A stretch of 64,000 nucleotides of DNA from Stenotrophomonas sp. ESTM1D_MKCIP4_1 (GTDB lineage Bacteria; Pseudomonadota; Gammaproteobacteria; Xanthomonadales; Xanthomonadaceae), in the NCBI RefSeq assembly GCF_003086895.1, contig NZ_CP026004.1:1524731-1588730 (forward strand), in the 5' to 3' direction. Every line of letters begins with the position of its first letter. Positions within the stretch are counted from its first letter, which is position 1. The translations under genes and the position numbers were made by a program. The notes below the pieces were generated by a model, which worked only from the letters and a program-made list of their open reading frames with translations, had not been told where the DNA came from and did not search any database. Of the stretch, positions 9,104-16,793 are shown piece by piece.

Positions 9104-9739
9104 ATGGCGGCGAGCGTACGCATGCGCAATACACTGACGCTGTTTTCCTCGAACGATGATGTCCTGTGCCACCGGGTGCGCCTGGTCCTGGCGGCCAAAG
9201 GGGTCAGCTATGACTTCGTTCCTGTCGACCCGCAGAATCCGCCCGAAGATCTGATCGACCTCAACCCCTACCACTCGGTGCCGACCCTGGTCGAACGCGA
9301 GCTGGTGCTGTACGCCGCCTCGGTGGTCAGCGAGTACCTCGACGAGCGCTACCCGCATCCGCCGCTGATGCCGGTCGATCCGCTTTCGCGTGCCCGCATC
9401 CGCTTGGCCATGCTGCGCATCGAACACGACTGGGTGCCGCAGGTGCAGGCCATCCAGCTGGGCAACAAGACCCAGGCCGAGGCCGGCCGCAAGCGGCTGA
9501 AGGAACTGCTGACCGCATCGCTGCCGCTGTTCAAGGCCAGCAAGTTCTTCCTCAACCCGGAAATGAGCCTGGCCGACTGCGCCATGGCGCCGATCATCTG
9601 GCGCCTGCAGTCACTGGATGTGCCGCTGCCCAAGGATGGCAAGGCCATCGAGGACTACGGCAACCGAATCTTCCGCCACCCGGGGTTTGTCCGCAGCCTG
9701 ACGGACCAGGAAAAGAAGCTGCGCGACCTGCCGGGCTGA
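9104..9739 (+). CDS. sspA: Stringent starvation protein A
   Basis: 211 residues with a GST fold: a thioredoxin-like N-terminal domain (TLFSSNDDVLCHRVRLVLAAKGV, NPYHSVPTLVERELVLYAASVVSEYLDE) and a helical C-terminal domain. SspA binds the sigma70 RNA polymerase holoenzyme and alters promoter use under stress; it is not known as an active transferase. The ATG at 9104 has GGGAGAG at a good distance and fits the family start better than the ATG 15 bp earlier. It sits between petABC and sspB, the usual gammaproteobacterial neighbourhood. A possible own promoter (TTGGCT, 17 bp, CACACT, 8999-9027) lies upstream. Confidence 0.95.
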   Translation: MAASVRMRNTLTLFSSNDDVLCHRVRLVLAAKGVSYDFVPVDPQNPPEDLIDLNPYHSVPTLVERELVLYAASVVSEYLDERYPHPPLMPVDPLSRARIRLAMLRIEHDWVPQVQAIQLGNKTQAEAGRKRLKELLTASLPLFKASKFFLNPEMSLADCAMAPIIWRLQSLDVPLPKDGKAIEDYGNRIFRHPGFVRSLTDQEKKLRDLPG

Positions 9740-9759
9740 GCCCGGCGGGCATATCCCGT

Positions 9760-9781
9760 CTGCATGCCCACCGGCATGCAG
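9760..9781. repeat. Inverted repeat between sspA and sspB
   Basis: CTGCATGCC, a 4-nt spacer (CACC) and GGCATGCAG form a perfect 9-bp stem. There is no T tract, so it is not a typical intrinsic terminator. It could be an mRNA-stabilising or regulatory hairpin in front of sspB. Confidence 0.5.
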
Positions 9782-9824
9782 GCGATCTGCCCCGGCAGGG
9801 GCGTCGGGCGCGTACACTTCACGC

Positions 9825-10277
9825 ATGACCGACGACTTCTTCCACATGACCAGCCACCGCCCGTACCTGCTGCGGGCACTGGTGGAATGGATCAACGACA
9901 ATCAGCTCACCCCGCACATCCTGGTCGATGCCGGCGTGCCCGGCGTCCAGGTCCCGCCTTCGGCGGTGAAGGATGGCCGGGTCGTGCTCAACATCGCCGA
10001 ACGCGCGGTGGTGCAGCTGATGATCAACAACGAGATGGTGAGCTTCTCGGCGCGCTTCTCCGGCACCAGCTACCCGGTGCAGGTGCCGATCAGCGCGGTG
10101 CTGGCCGTGTATGCCCGCGAGACCGGGCAGGGCATGGCGCTGCCGGACGATATTCCGGGCACGGAGCCGGCGCCGGCCAGTGACGAATCGCTGCACGATG
10201 GCGAGGCGCCGTCGGATGACACGCCGCCGACCAGCCCGCCGCCCAAGGGGCGCCCGAACCTGCGCGTGGTCAAATAA
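9825..10277 (+). CDS. sspB: ClpXP protease specificity-enhancing factor SspB
   Basis: 150 residues. The conserved substrate-binding domain (about 5-110) includes HILVDAGVPGVQVP and VVLNIAERAVVQLMINNEMVSF. An acidic/proline linker follows, and the protein ends in RPNLRVVK, matching the C-terminal XB motif that docks SspB onto ClpX. It delivers ssrA-tagged proteins to ClpXP. Directly downstream of sspA, as expected. TACACT at 9813-9818 is 6 nt from the ATG, so a separate near-leaderless transcript is possible. Confidence 0.96.
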   Translation: MTDDFFHMTSHRPYLLRALVEWINDNQLTPHILVDAGVPGVQVPPSAVKDGRVVLNIAERAVVQLMINNEMVSFSARFSGTSYPVQVPISAVLAVYARETGQGMALPDDIPGTEPAPASDESLHDGEAPSDDTPPTSPPPKGRPNLRVVK

Positions 10278-10279
10278 CG

Positions 10280-10342
10280 GTAGGTGCCGACCGTTGGTCG
10301 GCACATCCTCGGCATCGGTAGGTGCCGACCGTTGGTCGGCAC
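10280..10342. repeat. Tandem SMAG-type GTAG repeats
   Basis: Two head-to-tail units start with GTAG at 10280 and 10318. Each is followed by a perfect hairpin, GTGCCGACC-gtt-GGTCGGCAC. The loop and stem belong to the same subfamily as the array at 6135. They sit just after the sspB stop codon. Confidence 0.8.
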
Positions 10343-10361
10343 ACCCTCAGGCATCTACCGC

Positions 10362-10712
10362 CTAGATGTCCTCGGCATCATCGACATCCGCGCGGATCCG
10401 GCTGATCCGCGCCGCCCCCGGGCCAGTGAATGAGACCAGTTGATCACCGCGCAGCACCATGCGGCCGACGTGGCGATCGATGCCGTCATAGGAATACTCG
10501 AACTTGAAGGTGCGCTCGAACCCGAGCCGGCCATCTTCACCGCGCGACAGGCGCATCCCCGTGGCGTGCACGGCCTGGTCCAGCCATTGCACATCGGCGG
10601 CGCGGCAGGCATTCCGGCCGAGTTCCACGGCGCGTTCGGCGGCCGAGCGTGCCGCGTTCCAGAAGAAATAGACGATACCGCCAGCGATCAGCAACAGGAG
10701 CAGGGTGGGCAT
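10362..10712 (-). CDS. DUF3301-family small membrane-anchored protein
   Basis: 116 residues. It begins with one hydrophobic segment (LLLLLIAGGIVYFFWNAA), followed by a helix with AERAVELGRNACRAADVQWLDQAV and a beta-rich tail containing RTFKFEYSYDG. This pattern matches the DUF3301 family as I recall it; its function is unknown. A short N-terminal anchor and cytoplasmic domain are likely. It is convergent with sspB across the GTAG repeats. Confidence 0.8.
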   Translation of the reverse strand: MPTLLLLLIAGGIVYFFWNAARSAAERAVELGRNACRAADVQWLDQAVHATGMRLSRGEDGRLGFERTFKFEYSYDGIDRHVGRMVLRGDQLVSFTGPGAARISRIRADVDDAEDI

Positions 10713-10779
10713 GGCAGGGAGTGTCTTGAGTCGATGCAGCCAAGATGGCGGCGAAACCGCGCTGGATCAAGCGTGATCG

Positions 10780-11724
10780 TCAGCGATCCACCGCAGGTTC
10801 GGTCGCTGCAGCAGGCGGGACGAATGTGGCGGGCGCAGTGGCATTCAACTGCAGCAGTGCCGCCCAGTCCTGGCGGTTGAAACTGCATTCGTCTTCGCGC
10901 CCGGGCGTGCAGCTGGGCTCCACGCCGGTGCTGTCGCGCGAGCGTGCCGGCGGTAGCTGGATGCGTCCGCTGCGGTCCAGCTGCAGCAGGCGCATGGCCA
11001 CGGTGTTCATCACGTTGCCACCGACCAGATAAAGGGTCTGGTCGCCGCCAAGGTTGGCGGCCACCACGACCTCGCAGTGCGATTTCCAGTGCCCGACCGA
11101 ACCATTGCCCAGCGCCTGCACCAGCCCGCTGTAGCTCAGCGTGCTGCTGCGGTCGCGCAGGAAACACAGCAGGTCGCCGGGGGCGGGCTTGGTCGTGGCA
11201 GGGTCCGTCAGCCGGTACGGCACGCCGGCCGGTCCGGCCTGGTAGGCCGCGCGTATGTAGTCGATGTGCCGCGGTGAGGTGTTGAAGCCGGGCACACCGG
11301 CGCGGGTCATCACCCATGAAATGAAGGCGGCCGACCACGGATTGTCGATGAGGAAGGCGCGGCAGTCGCTGTCGGTGTAGCGCGTGCCCAGCGGCGCCAG
11401 GCAGCTGCTGGCGCCGGGGATGCTGCCCATCGCGTTGAGCGTGCCGCTGTCGCGCCAGTAGCCGGCCACGCGCTGCCAGGCGATCAGGCCATTGTCGGCC
11501 AGGTGCTCGTTTTCCGATTCGGTCACGCTGAGGCTGGCGGCGCGGCCGTCGCGGTCGATGAAAGGGCGGTACCACAACCGGTGTTCGTTGCAGGCGGCAT
11601 TGCGGATGGAGACCGCCAGCGGGCTCAGCCCGTAGCGCGGCGGCACATCGCAGGCTTCGGCGGCTGCAGCAGAGAGCGGCGCAGCCGCCAGCAGCAGGCA
11701 GGCGGGGAACAGCATCCGGCGCAT
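10780..11724 (-). CDS. DUF2272-family exported protein
   Basis: 314 residues. A signal peptide ends near PLSAAAAEAC. The core has the DUF2272 signature as I recall it: NPWSAAFISWVMTRAG, RHIDYIRAAY, APGDLLCFLRD and GHCEVV-like H-C-E-V-V around residue 210. The layout resembles CHAP/NlpC-type cysteine peptidase folds, so a wall-associated amidase or peptidase role is possible but unproven. Several cysteines suggest disulfides in the periplasm. Confidence 0.8.
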   Translation of the reverse strand: MRRMLFPACLLLAAAPLSAAAAEACDVPPRYGLSPLAVSIRNAACNEHRLWYRPFIDRDGRAASLSVTESENEHLADNGLIAWQRVAGYWRDSGTLNAMGSIPGASSCLAPLGTRYTDSDCRAFLIDNPWSAAFISWVMTRAGVPGFNTSPRHIDYIRAAYQAGPAGVPYRLTDPATTKPAPGDLLCFLRDRSSTLSYSGLVQALGNGSVGHWKSHCEVVVAANLGGDQTLYLVGGNVMNTVAMRLLQLDRSGRIQLPPARSRDSTGVEPSCTPGREDECSFNRQDWAALLQLNATAPATFVPPAAATEPAVDR

Positions 11725-11798
11725 GCGCGGCTCCTGTGGGGGATGACCGCAGCGTCGCAGAGGCAGGCGTAGCCGAATCGTGAAGGCACTGACGCTAG

Positions 11799-11817
11799 TG
11801 CCGGCCGCTGGCCGGCA
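11799..11817. repeat. SMAG-like hairpin
   Basis: TGCCGGCC-gct-GGCCGGCA, preceded by CTAG instead of the usual GTAG head. Same stem as the pair at 14712-14764. Confidence 0.65.
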
Positions 11818-11826
11818 GTGAGAGAT

Positions 11827-11867
11827 GGGGTCAGATCCCTTTTCCCACGGAAAAGGGATCTGACCCC
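11827..11867. repeat. 19-bp-stem inverted repeat (GGGGTC class)
   Basis: GGGGTCAGATCCCTTTTCC, a 3-nt loop, and its exact reverse complement. No T tract follows on either strand. Related GGGTCGGA-type palindromes occur at 21647-21711 and 47911-47949, so this is a dispersed repeat class. It lies between two convergent-independent minus-strand genes, just after the nadC stop. Confidence 0.75.
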
Positions 11868-11877
11868 GGAGCGGGCA

Positions 11878-12729
11878 TCAATCCGGCGGCGGTCCCAGCT
11901 TCAACGACAGGTCGATGGCCTGCACGTGCTTGGTCAGCCCGCCGATGGAAATGCAGTCCACGCCGTCCTCGGCAATGGCGCGCAGTCCCTCCAGGCCGAC
12001 GCTGCCTGATACTTCCAGCGGAATGCGGCCGGCGGTGATGCGCACGGCTTCGCGGCGCAGCGGCGCATCGAAGTCGTCCAGCAGGATGCGCTCGCAGCCG
12101 GCAACCAGCGCCTGCTGCAGCTGATCCAGATCCTCCACCTCGACCACCAGGGGAAGCTCGGGCCAATGCTGGCGCGCGGCAGCCACCGCTGCGGGCAGCG
12201 AGCCCGCGGCGCGGATGTGGTTTTCCTTCAGCATCACGGTGTCGTACAGGCCGAAGCGGTGGTTGTCGCCGCCGCCGCAGCGCACCGCGTACTTCTGCGC
12301 CAGGCGCAGGCCGGGCAGAGTCTTGCGGGTATCGAGGATGCGCGTGCCGGTGCCGGCCACTGCCGCCACATAGCGGGCGGTGGTGGTAGCGGTGCCCGAC
12401 AGGGTCTGCAGGAAATTCAGCGAGGTGCGCTCGGCGCTGACCAGGCTGCGGCTGCGGCCGTGCAGCAGGGCCAGCACGGTGCCGGCGGCAACGTGGTCAC
12501 CCTCGGCCACGCGCCATTCAATACGCACGTCCGGGTCAAGTGCACGGTGGGTGGCATCGAACCAGGGGCGGCCGGCGATCACCGCATCCTGCTTGCACAG
12601 CAGGTAGGCGCTGTCGGCCTGGTCGGGCAGCAGGGCGGCGGTGACGTCACCGCTGCCCAGGTCCTCGGACAACGCGCGCGCGACATCGGCCGCGACCAGG
12701 GCCGCATCCGGCGTCGGCAGGGTGGTCAT
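11878..12729 (-). CDS. nadC: Nicotinate-nucleotide pyrophosphorylase (carboxylating)
   Basis: 283 residues. Quinolinate phosphoribosyltransferase converts quinolinate and PRPP to nicotinate mononucleotide in de novo NAD synthesis. It shows the N-terminal alpha/beta domain (DVTAALLP), ERTSLNFLQTLSGTATTT, ILDTRKTLPGLRLAQKYAVRCGGGDNHRFGL with the substrate-binding Arg/Lys/His residues, and the barrel ends VEVEDLDQL, ILLDDF and EVSGSVGLE. Its start overlaps the stop of the upstream Trm112-like gene by 4 bp. Confidence 0.97.
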   Translation of the reverse strand: MTTLPTPDAALVAADVARALSEDLGSGDVTAALLPDQADSAYLLCKQDAVIAGRPWFDATHRALDPDVRIEWRVAEGDHVAAGTVLALLHGRSRSLVSAERTSLNFLQTLSGTATTTARYVAAVAGTGTRILDTRKTLPGLRLAQKYAVRCGGGDNHRFGLYDTVMLKENHIRAAGSLPAAVAAARQHWPELPLVVEVEDLDQLQQALVAGCERILLDDFDAPLRREAVRITAGRIPLEVSGSVGLEGLRAIAEDGVDCISIGGLTKHVQAIDLSLKLGPPPD

Positions 12730-12995
12730 GCGGCGGGGAAGTCAGCGATCTGCGCGGTCGGGATGGCCTCTTCGGCCAGCAGCACCGGAATGCCATCGTC
12801 AACCCGGAACACCTGCTTGCGGTCCCGGGTGACCAGTGCTTCGCGCAGCGGCTGGGCCAGCGGGTTGCCATCGGCCTTGCTCACCGAGCCGGCGGAAATG
12901 GCCTTGTTGAGGGCGTCCAGGCCCTTGCCATCCAGCAGGGACAGGGGCTGGCGGGTGTCCGGCGACACCAGCAGGTCAAGCAGCTTGCGATCCAT
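12726..12995 (-). CDS. Trm112/UPF0434-like protein lacking zinc cysteines
   Basis: 89 residues. The start (MDRKLLDLLVSPDT) and end (FRVDDGIPVLLAEEAIP) match the Trm112/YcaR pattern, in which the C-terminal DGIPVLL box is diagnostic. The usual CPxC and following cysteines are replaced (VSPDT); no cysteine is present at all, and the middle is about 30 residues longer than E. coli YcaR. Trm112 proteins activate partner methyltransferases in archaea and eukaryotes; the role in bacteria is unclear. Coupled to nadC by an ATGA overlap. Confidence 0.85.
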   Translation of the reverse strand: MDRKLLDLLVSPDTRQPLSLLDGKGLDALNKAISAGSVSKADGNPLAQPLREALVTRDRKQVFRVDDGIPVLLAEEAIPTAQIADFPAA

Positions 12996-13053
12996 GGTTC
13001 TTCGTCTTGCGTGGAAGACGGCTAGAATACGTCTTTAAGGCAGGTGACGGCCA

Positions 13054-13557
13054 ATGACCCCCAACCCGATCGCGCCGCTTGTCGGCATCGTCATGGGTTC
13101 CCGTTCCGACTGGGAAACCATGCAGCACGCCGCCCAGAAGCTTGAAGCTCTGGGTGTTCCGTTTGAAGTGAAGGTGGTTTCGGCCCACCGCACGCCGGAC
13201 GTGTTGTTCAGCTACGCAGAAGAGGCGGGCCCGCGCGGCCTGCGCGCCATCATTGCCGGTGCTGGCGGGGCTGCGCACCTGCCGGGCATGATCGCCGCGA
13301 AGACCGCCGTGCCGGTGCTGGGCGTGCCGGTGCAGTCCAAGGCCCTCAATGGCATGGATTCGCTGCTGTCGATCGTGCAGATGCCGGCCGGCATCCCGGT
13401 CGCGACCTTCGCCATCGGCAACGCGGGCGCGTCCAATGCGGCGCTGTTCGCGGCGGCCATGCTGGCCAGCGACCAGCCGGCCATCGGCCAGGCGCTGGAG
13501 GCCTTCCGCACGCGCCAGACCGAAGATGTCATGGCCCACGACGACCCGCGCCAATGA
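13054..13557 (+). CDS. purE: N5-carboxyaminoimidazole ribonucleotide mutase
   Basis: 167 residues. It has the class I PurE signature near the N-terminus ([13 protein letters not shown]), then VVSAHRTPD with the catalytic histidine and the [14 protein letters not shown] loop. It converts N5-CAIR to CAIR in purine synthesis. It overlaps purK by 4 bp (ATGA). TAGAAT at 13023-13028 is a likely -10 element, without a clear -35. Confidence 0.97.
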   Translation: MTPNPIAPLVGIVMGSRSDWETMQHAAQKLEALGVPFEVKVVSAHRTPDVLFSYAEEAGPRGLRAIIAGAGGAAHLPGMIAAKTAVPVLGVPVQSKALNGMDSLLSIVQMPAGIPVATFAIGNAGASNAALFAAAMLASDQPAIGQALEAFRTRQTEDVMAHDDPRQ

Positions 13558-14702
13558 GCCTGACTGTCGGCATCCTGGGCGGTGGCCAGCTCGCCCGCAT
13601 GATGGTCCTTGCCGGTGCGCCGCTGGGGCTGCGTTTCGAGCTGTACGACCCGGCGGCCGACGCCTGCAGCGGCCCCCTGGCGCCGCTCACGGTGGCCGCC
13701 TTCGATGACCGCGAGGCACTGGCCGCATTCGCCGCCAAGGTGGACGTGGTCACCTTCGATTTCGAGAACGTGCCCGCTGACAGTGCCCAGTGGCTGGCCG
13801 GACAGGTGCCGGTCTACCCGCCGCCGTCGGCCCTGGCCGTCGCGCAGGACCGGCTGAGCGAAAAGACCCTGTTCCAGCAGCTGGGCATTCCGCTGCCGGC
13901 CTTCGCCGATATCCGCAGCCGCGACGAACTGGCTGCGAAAGCTGCCGAGTTCGGCCTGCCGTGCATTCTCAAGACCCGCCGCCTGGGCTACGACGGCAAG
14001 GGCCAGTTCCGCCTGCGCAGCGAAGCCGACATCGACGCCGCATGGGATGCGCTGGGCGCGCAGGTCGAGCGGACCGGCCTGATCCTGGAGGGCTTTGTCG
14101 CCTTCCAGCGCGAGGTGAGCGTGGTTGCCGTGCGCGGCCGCGACGGCAGCTTCCAGGCCTGGCCGGTCACCGGCAACTGGCATGTCGATGGCGTGTTGTC
14201 CGCGAGCGTGGCCCCGGCCGTGCTGTCGGAGGCCGAGCATGAAGCGGCTATTGGTTACGCGCGCCGCGTGGCCGAGCACCTGCAGTATGTGGGCGTGTTC
14301 GCGCTGGAGCTGTTCTGTCGCGATGGCGAACTGCTGGCCAACGAGATGGCACCGCGCGTGCACAACTCCGGCCATTGGACCATCGAAGGCAGCGAGACCT
14401 CGCAGTTCGAGAACCATCTGCGTGCCGTGCTGGGCCTGCCGCTGGGCAGCACCCGCATGCTTGGCCATGCCTGCATGCTGAACTGGCTGGGCGCGATGCC
14501 CGACCCGGCGCCGGTGCTGGGCCAGGCCAGCGGCCATTGGCATGACTATGGCAAGCAGCCGCGCGACGGACGCAAGGTGGGCCATGCCACGCTGCGCGAC
14601 GATGATGCGGGTGCCCTGGCCGATGCACTGCTGCAGGTGGGGTTGGAGCTGGACCGCCAGGCCCAGGTAGCCCCCGCCGTGCACGCATTGCGCAACGGCT
14701 GA
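13554..14702 (+). CDS. purK: N5-carboxyaminoimidazole ribonucleotide synthase
   Basis: 382-residue ATP-grasp enzyme that carboxylates AIR with bicarbonate and ATP, feeding PurE. Visible elements are the N-terminal Rossmann-like [12 protein letters not shown], the ATP-grasp segments [13 protein letters not shown] and [14 protein letters not shown], the metal-binding [27 protein letters not shown], and the family end. Translationally coupled to purE. Confidence 0.97.
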   Translation: MSLTVGILGGGQLARMMVLAGAPLGLRFELYDPAADACSGPLAPLTVAAFDDREALAAFAAKVDVVTFDFENVPADSAQWLAGQVPVYPPPSALAVAQDRLSEKTLFQQLGIPLPAFADIRSRDELAAKAAEFGLPCILKTRRLGYDGKGQFRLRSEADIDAAWDALGAQVERTGLILEGFVAFQREVSVVAVRGRDGSFQAWPVTGNWHVDGVLSASVAPAVLSEAEHEAAIGYARRVAEHLQYVGVFALELFCRDGELLANEMAPRVHNSGHWTIEGSETSQFENHLRAVLGLPLGSTRMLGHACMLNWLGAMPDPAPVLGQASGHWHDYGKQPRDGRKVGHATLRDDDAGALADALLQVGLELDRQAQVAPAVHALRNG

Positions 14703-14707
14703 TCCCG

Positions 14708-14764
14708 GTAGTGCCGGCCGCTGGCCGGCAGATCACAACCGGTCGTGCCGGCCGCTGGCCGGCA
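14708..14764. repeat. Tandem SMAG-type repeats
   Basis: Two units of TGCCGGCC-gct-GGCCGGCA at 14712-14730 and 14746-14764. The first has a true GTAG head; the second has GTCG. They separate the convergent purK and superoxide dismutase genes. Confidence 0.78.
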
Positions 14765-14771
14765 AGGCGCC

Positions 14772-15350
14772 TCAGCGCAGCTGGCTCTCCGCAAATTCCC
14801 AGTTGACCAGTTGCCAGAACGCTTCCAGATAGCGCGCGCGCTCATTCTGGTAGTCGGTGTAGTAAGCGTGTTCCCACACGTCACAGCACAGCAGTGGCGT
14901 GCTGTCTCCGGTCAGCGGCGTGCCCGCGTTGCGGGTTGCCTGGATGCCGAGCTGGCCACCGGGGTGCTGCACCAGCCAGACCCAGCCGGAACCGAACAGG
15001 CCCAGCGCAGCGCGGTTGAACTCCTCGCGCAGGCGCTGGCCATCGCCAAACTGGCGCTTGACCAGTTCGCCCAGCCGGCCCTGCGGCTCGCCGCCGCCAC
15101 GCGGGCGCAGGCATTGCCAGTAGAAGCTGTGGTTCCAGGCCTGCGCGGCCGCATCGAACAGCCTGCCCTGGGCCTGACGGACGATGTCCTCCAATGTCGC
15201 TTCTTCCCATTCCGTGCCGACGATGGCGGCATTGACCGCATCGACGTACGCGCGGTGATGGCGGCCGTAATGCAGTTCCACGGTCTGCGCGGACAGGTGC
15301 GGCTGCAGGGAGCCGGGCAGGTAGGGCAGGGCAGGCAATTCGAGGGGCAT
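14772..15350 (-). CDS. sodB: Superoxide dismutase (Fe type)
   Basis: 192 residues. Metal ligands are apparent: the N-terminal His in ELHYGRHHRAYVDAVN, the second His in AAQAWNHSFYW, and Asp/His in the signature DVWEHAYYTDYQN. GSGWVWLV is the conserved core. The cytoplasmic enzyme dismutates superoxide. Fe rather than Mn is inferred from length and overall pattern; cambialistic behaviour cannot be excluded. It is divergent from the glutaredoxin gene. Confidence 0.93.
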   Translation of the reverse strand: MPLELPALPYLPGSLQPHLSAQTVELHYGRHHRAYVDAVNAAIVGTEWEEATLEDIVRQAQGRLFDAAAQAWNHSFYWQCLRPRGGGEPQGRLGELVKRQFGDGQRLREEFNRAALGLFGSGWVWLVQHPGGQLGIQATRNAGTPLTGDSTPLLCCDVWEHAYYTDYQNERARYLEAFWQLVNWEFAESQLR

Positions 15351-15469
15351 GGACAGGTTCGTGGCCAGAGGACGGTGGCAGCCGGTTCCATCGGCTTACA
15401 ATGGCGGCTACCGTGGGCAGTCTAGCCGACCACTGCGGTCGGTTTGTCCGGCGAAGCAAGGAGTGAGGT

Positions 15470-15790
15470 GTGGCGGTAATGCAGCAAATCCAGGCCGAGG
15501 TGGATCGTTACCCGCTCGTGCTGTTCATGAAGGGCACCCCGCAATACCCGATGTGCGGCTTTTCCAGCCGCGCCGTGCAGGCGTTGATGGCGGCCGGTGC
15601 CGTCGCCCTGCGCACGGTCAATGTGCTGGAGGAGCCGGAGATCCGCGCCAACCTGCCGCGCTTCTCCAACCTGCCGACGTTCCCGCAGCTGTTCATCAAC
15701 GGGGAGTTGATCGGCGGCTGCGACATTGTCATGGAGCTGTTCGAGGCCGGCGAGCTCAAGCGCATCGTCGAAGAGGCGACCCAGGGATGA
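15470..15790 (+). CDS. grxD: Monothiol glutaredoxin Grx4
   Basis: 106 residues. The monothiol CGFS active site lies in MKGTPQYPMCGFSSRAVQAL, with the glutathione-binding TFPQLFINGELIGGCDIV at the end of the fold. Such proteins carry and deliver 2Fe-2S clusters, often with BolA partners. The GTG at 15470 is preceded by AAGGAG with 6 nt spacing; an ATG 9 bp later is the alternative. Its stop overlaps the next ATG. TACAAT at 15397-15402 is a candidate -10. Confidence 0.95.
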   Translation: MAVMQQIQAEVDRYPLVLFMKGTPQYPMCGFSSRAVQALMAAGAVALRTVNVLEEPEIRANLPRFSNLPTFPQLFINGELIGGCDIVMELFEAGELKRIVEEATQG

Positions 15791-16563
15791 GTGCCTGGCC
15801 ATCGACGTCGGCGACCGATGCGGCGCGCGATGGCCGTCCCCTGCAGGACCGTGTGGTGCTCATTGCCGGTGCCGGTGGCGGGCTGGGCAGTGCCGCGGCC
15901 GTCGCGGCCGCCGAAGCGGGGGCCACCGTGGTCCTGATGGGCCGCAAGCCGCGGCGGCTGGACCGGGTCTATGCCCAGGTGCAGGCGGTCGGCCCCGAAC
16001 CCCTGCTGTACCCGCTGGATCTGGAAGGTGCCGGTCCGGATGACTACGCCGAGCTGGTCCAGGCCCTGCAGCGCGAGCTGGGGCGGCTGGATGGCCTGCT
16101 GGTGTGCGCCGCGCATTTTCCCGGCCTGACCCCGTTCGAGCTGGCCGACCCAGCCAGTTTCGCCCGTGCCGTGCACGTCACCCTGACCGCGCCGGCCTGG
16201 TTGGCCCAGGCCTGCCTCCCGCTGCTGAAGCAGCAGGACGATGCGGCGCTGGTGTTCGCCGTCGATGCCCCGGAACGGGTGGGGCAGGCGTACTGGGGCG
16301 GCTATGGTGTGGCCCAGCACGGGCTGCGCGGGCTGATCGCCAGCCTGCACGACGAACTTGGCCGTACCCCGGTGCGGGTCAGCGGCCTGTATCCGGGCCC
16401 ATTGCGCACCGCATTGCGGGCCCGCGCCTATTCGGTTGACCAGGATCCGGCTGCCCAAGGCACGGAAAACGCCGCCGCTGCGGCCGTGGCCCTGCTGTCC
16501 GCTGCCGGCGCCGCGTGGCGCGGGCAGGTGCTTGACGCCAGCCAGGCAGCGTTCGCGGGTTAA
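15787..16563 (+). CDS. YciK-like short-chain dehydrogenase, active site degenerate
   Basis: 258 residues. A Rossmann fold with the glycine motif VVLIAGAGGGLGSA and overall similarity to YciK of E. coli. The catalytic YxxxK of SDR enzymes reads YGVAQ (near residue 176), so the lysine is replaced by glutamine. The serine region reads VFAVDAPERV without the usual serine, and the NAG motif is also altered. A cofactor-binding but non-catalytic role is possible. The start at 15787 overlaps the grxD stop; the longer in-frame reading upstream is a shadow of grxD. Confidence 0.85.
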   Translation: MSAWPSTSATDAARDGRPLQDRVVLIAGAGGGLGSAAAVAAAEAGATVVLMGRKPRRLDRVYAQVQAVGPEPLLYPLDLEGAGPDDYAELVQALQRELGRLDGLLVCAAHFPGLTPFELADPASFARAVHVTLTAPAWLAQACLPLLKQQDDAALVFAVDAPERVGQAYWGGYGVAQHGLRGLIASLHDELGRTPVRVSGLYPGPLRTALRARAYSVDQDPAAQGTENAAAAAVALLSAAGAAWRGQVLDASQAAFAG

Positions 16564-16793
16564 CCGAAAGCCAAGGCGGAGTGAAGATTCCGTCACGATA
16601 GCGTTGCGATCCGGTGCCGTTTGTCGCACAACCGTCACATTGATGGGATAGCGTGTTAATCTAGTGTTAACCGTTGCGGCAGCTGCCGTTCACGGTAGGG
16701 AACCCCAGATAAATGTCCAGTCAGCCGCCCGCAAGGCTGCTTGGATGCGCTTTTTTTTCCGCCATCGCCAACTCGCATCGAGGCTACCGAAAA

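Noticed and set aside
11827..11867. Intrinsic terminator for nadC
   Set aside because: The stem is strong but no T tract follows on either strand, and similar palindromes recur elsewhere, so it is listed as a repeat.
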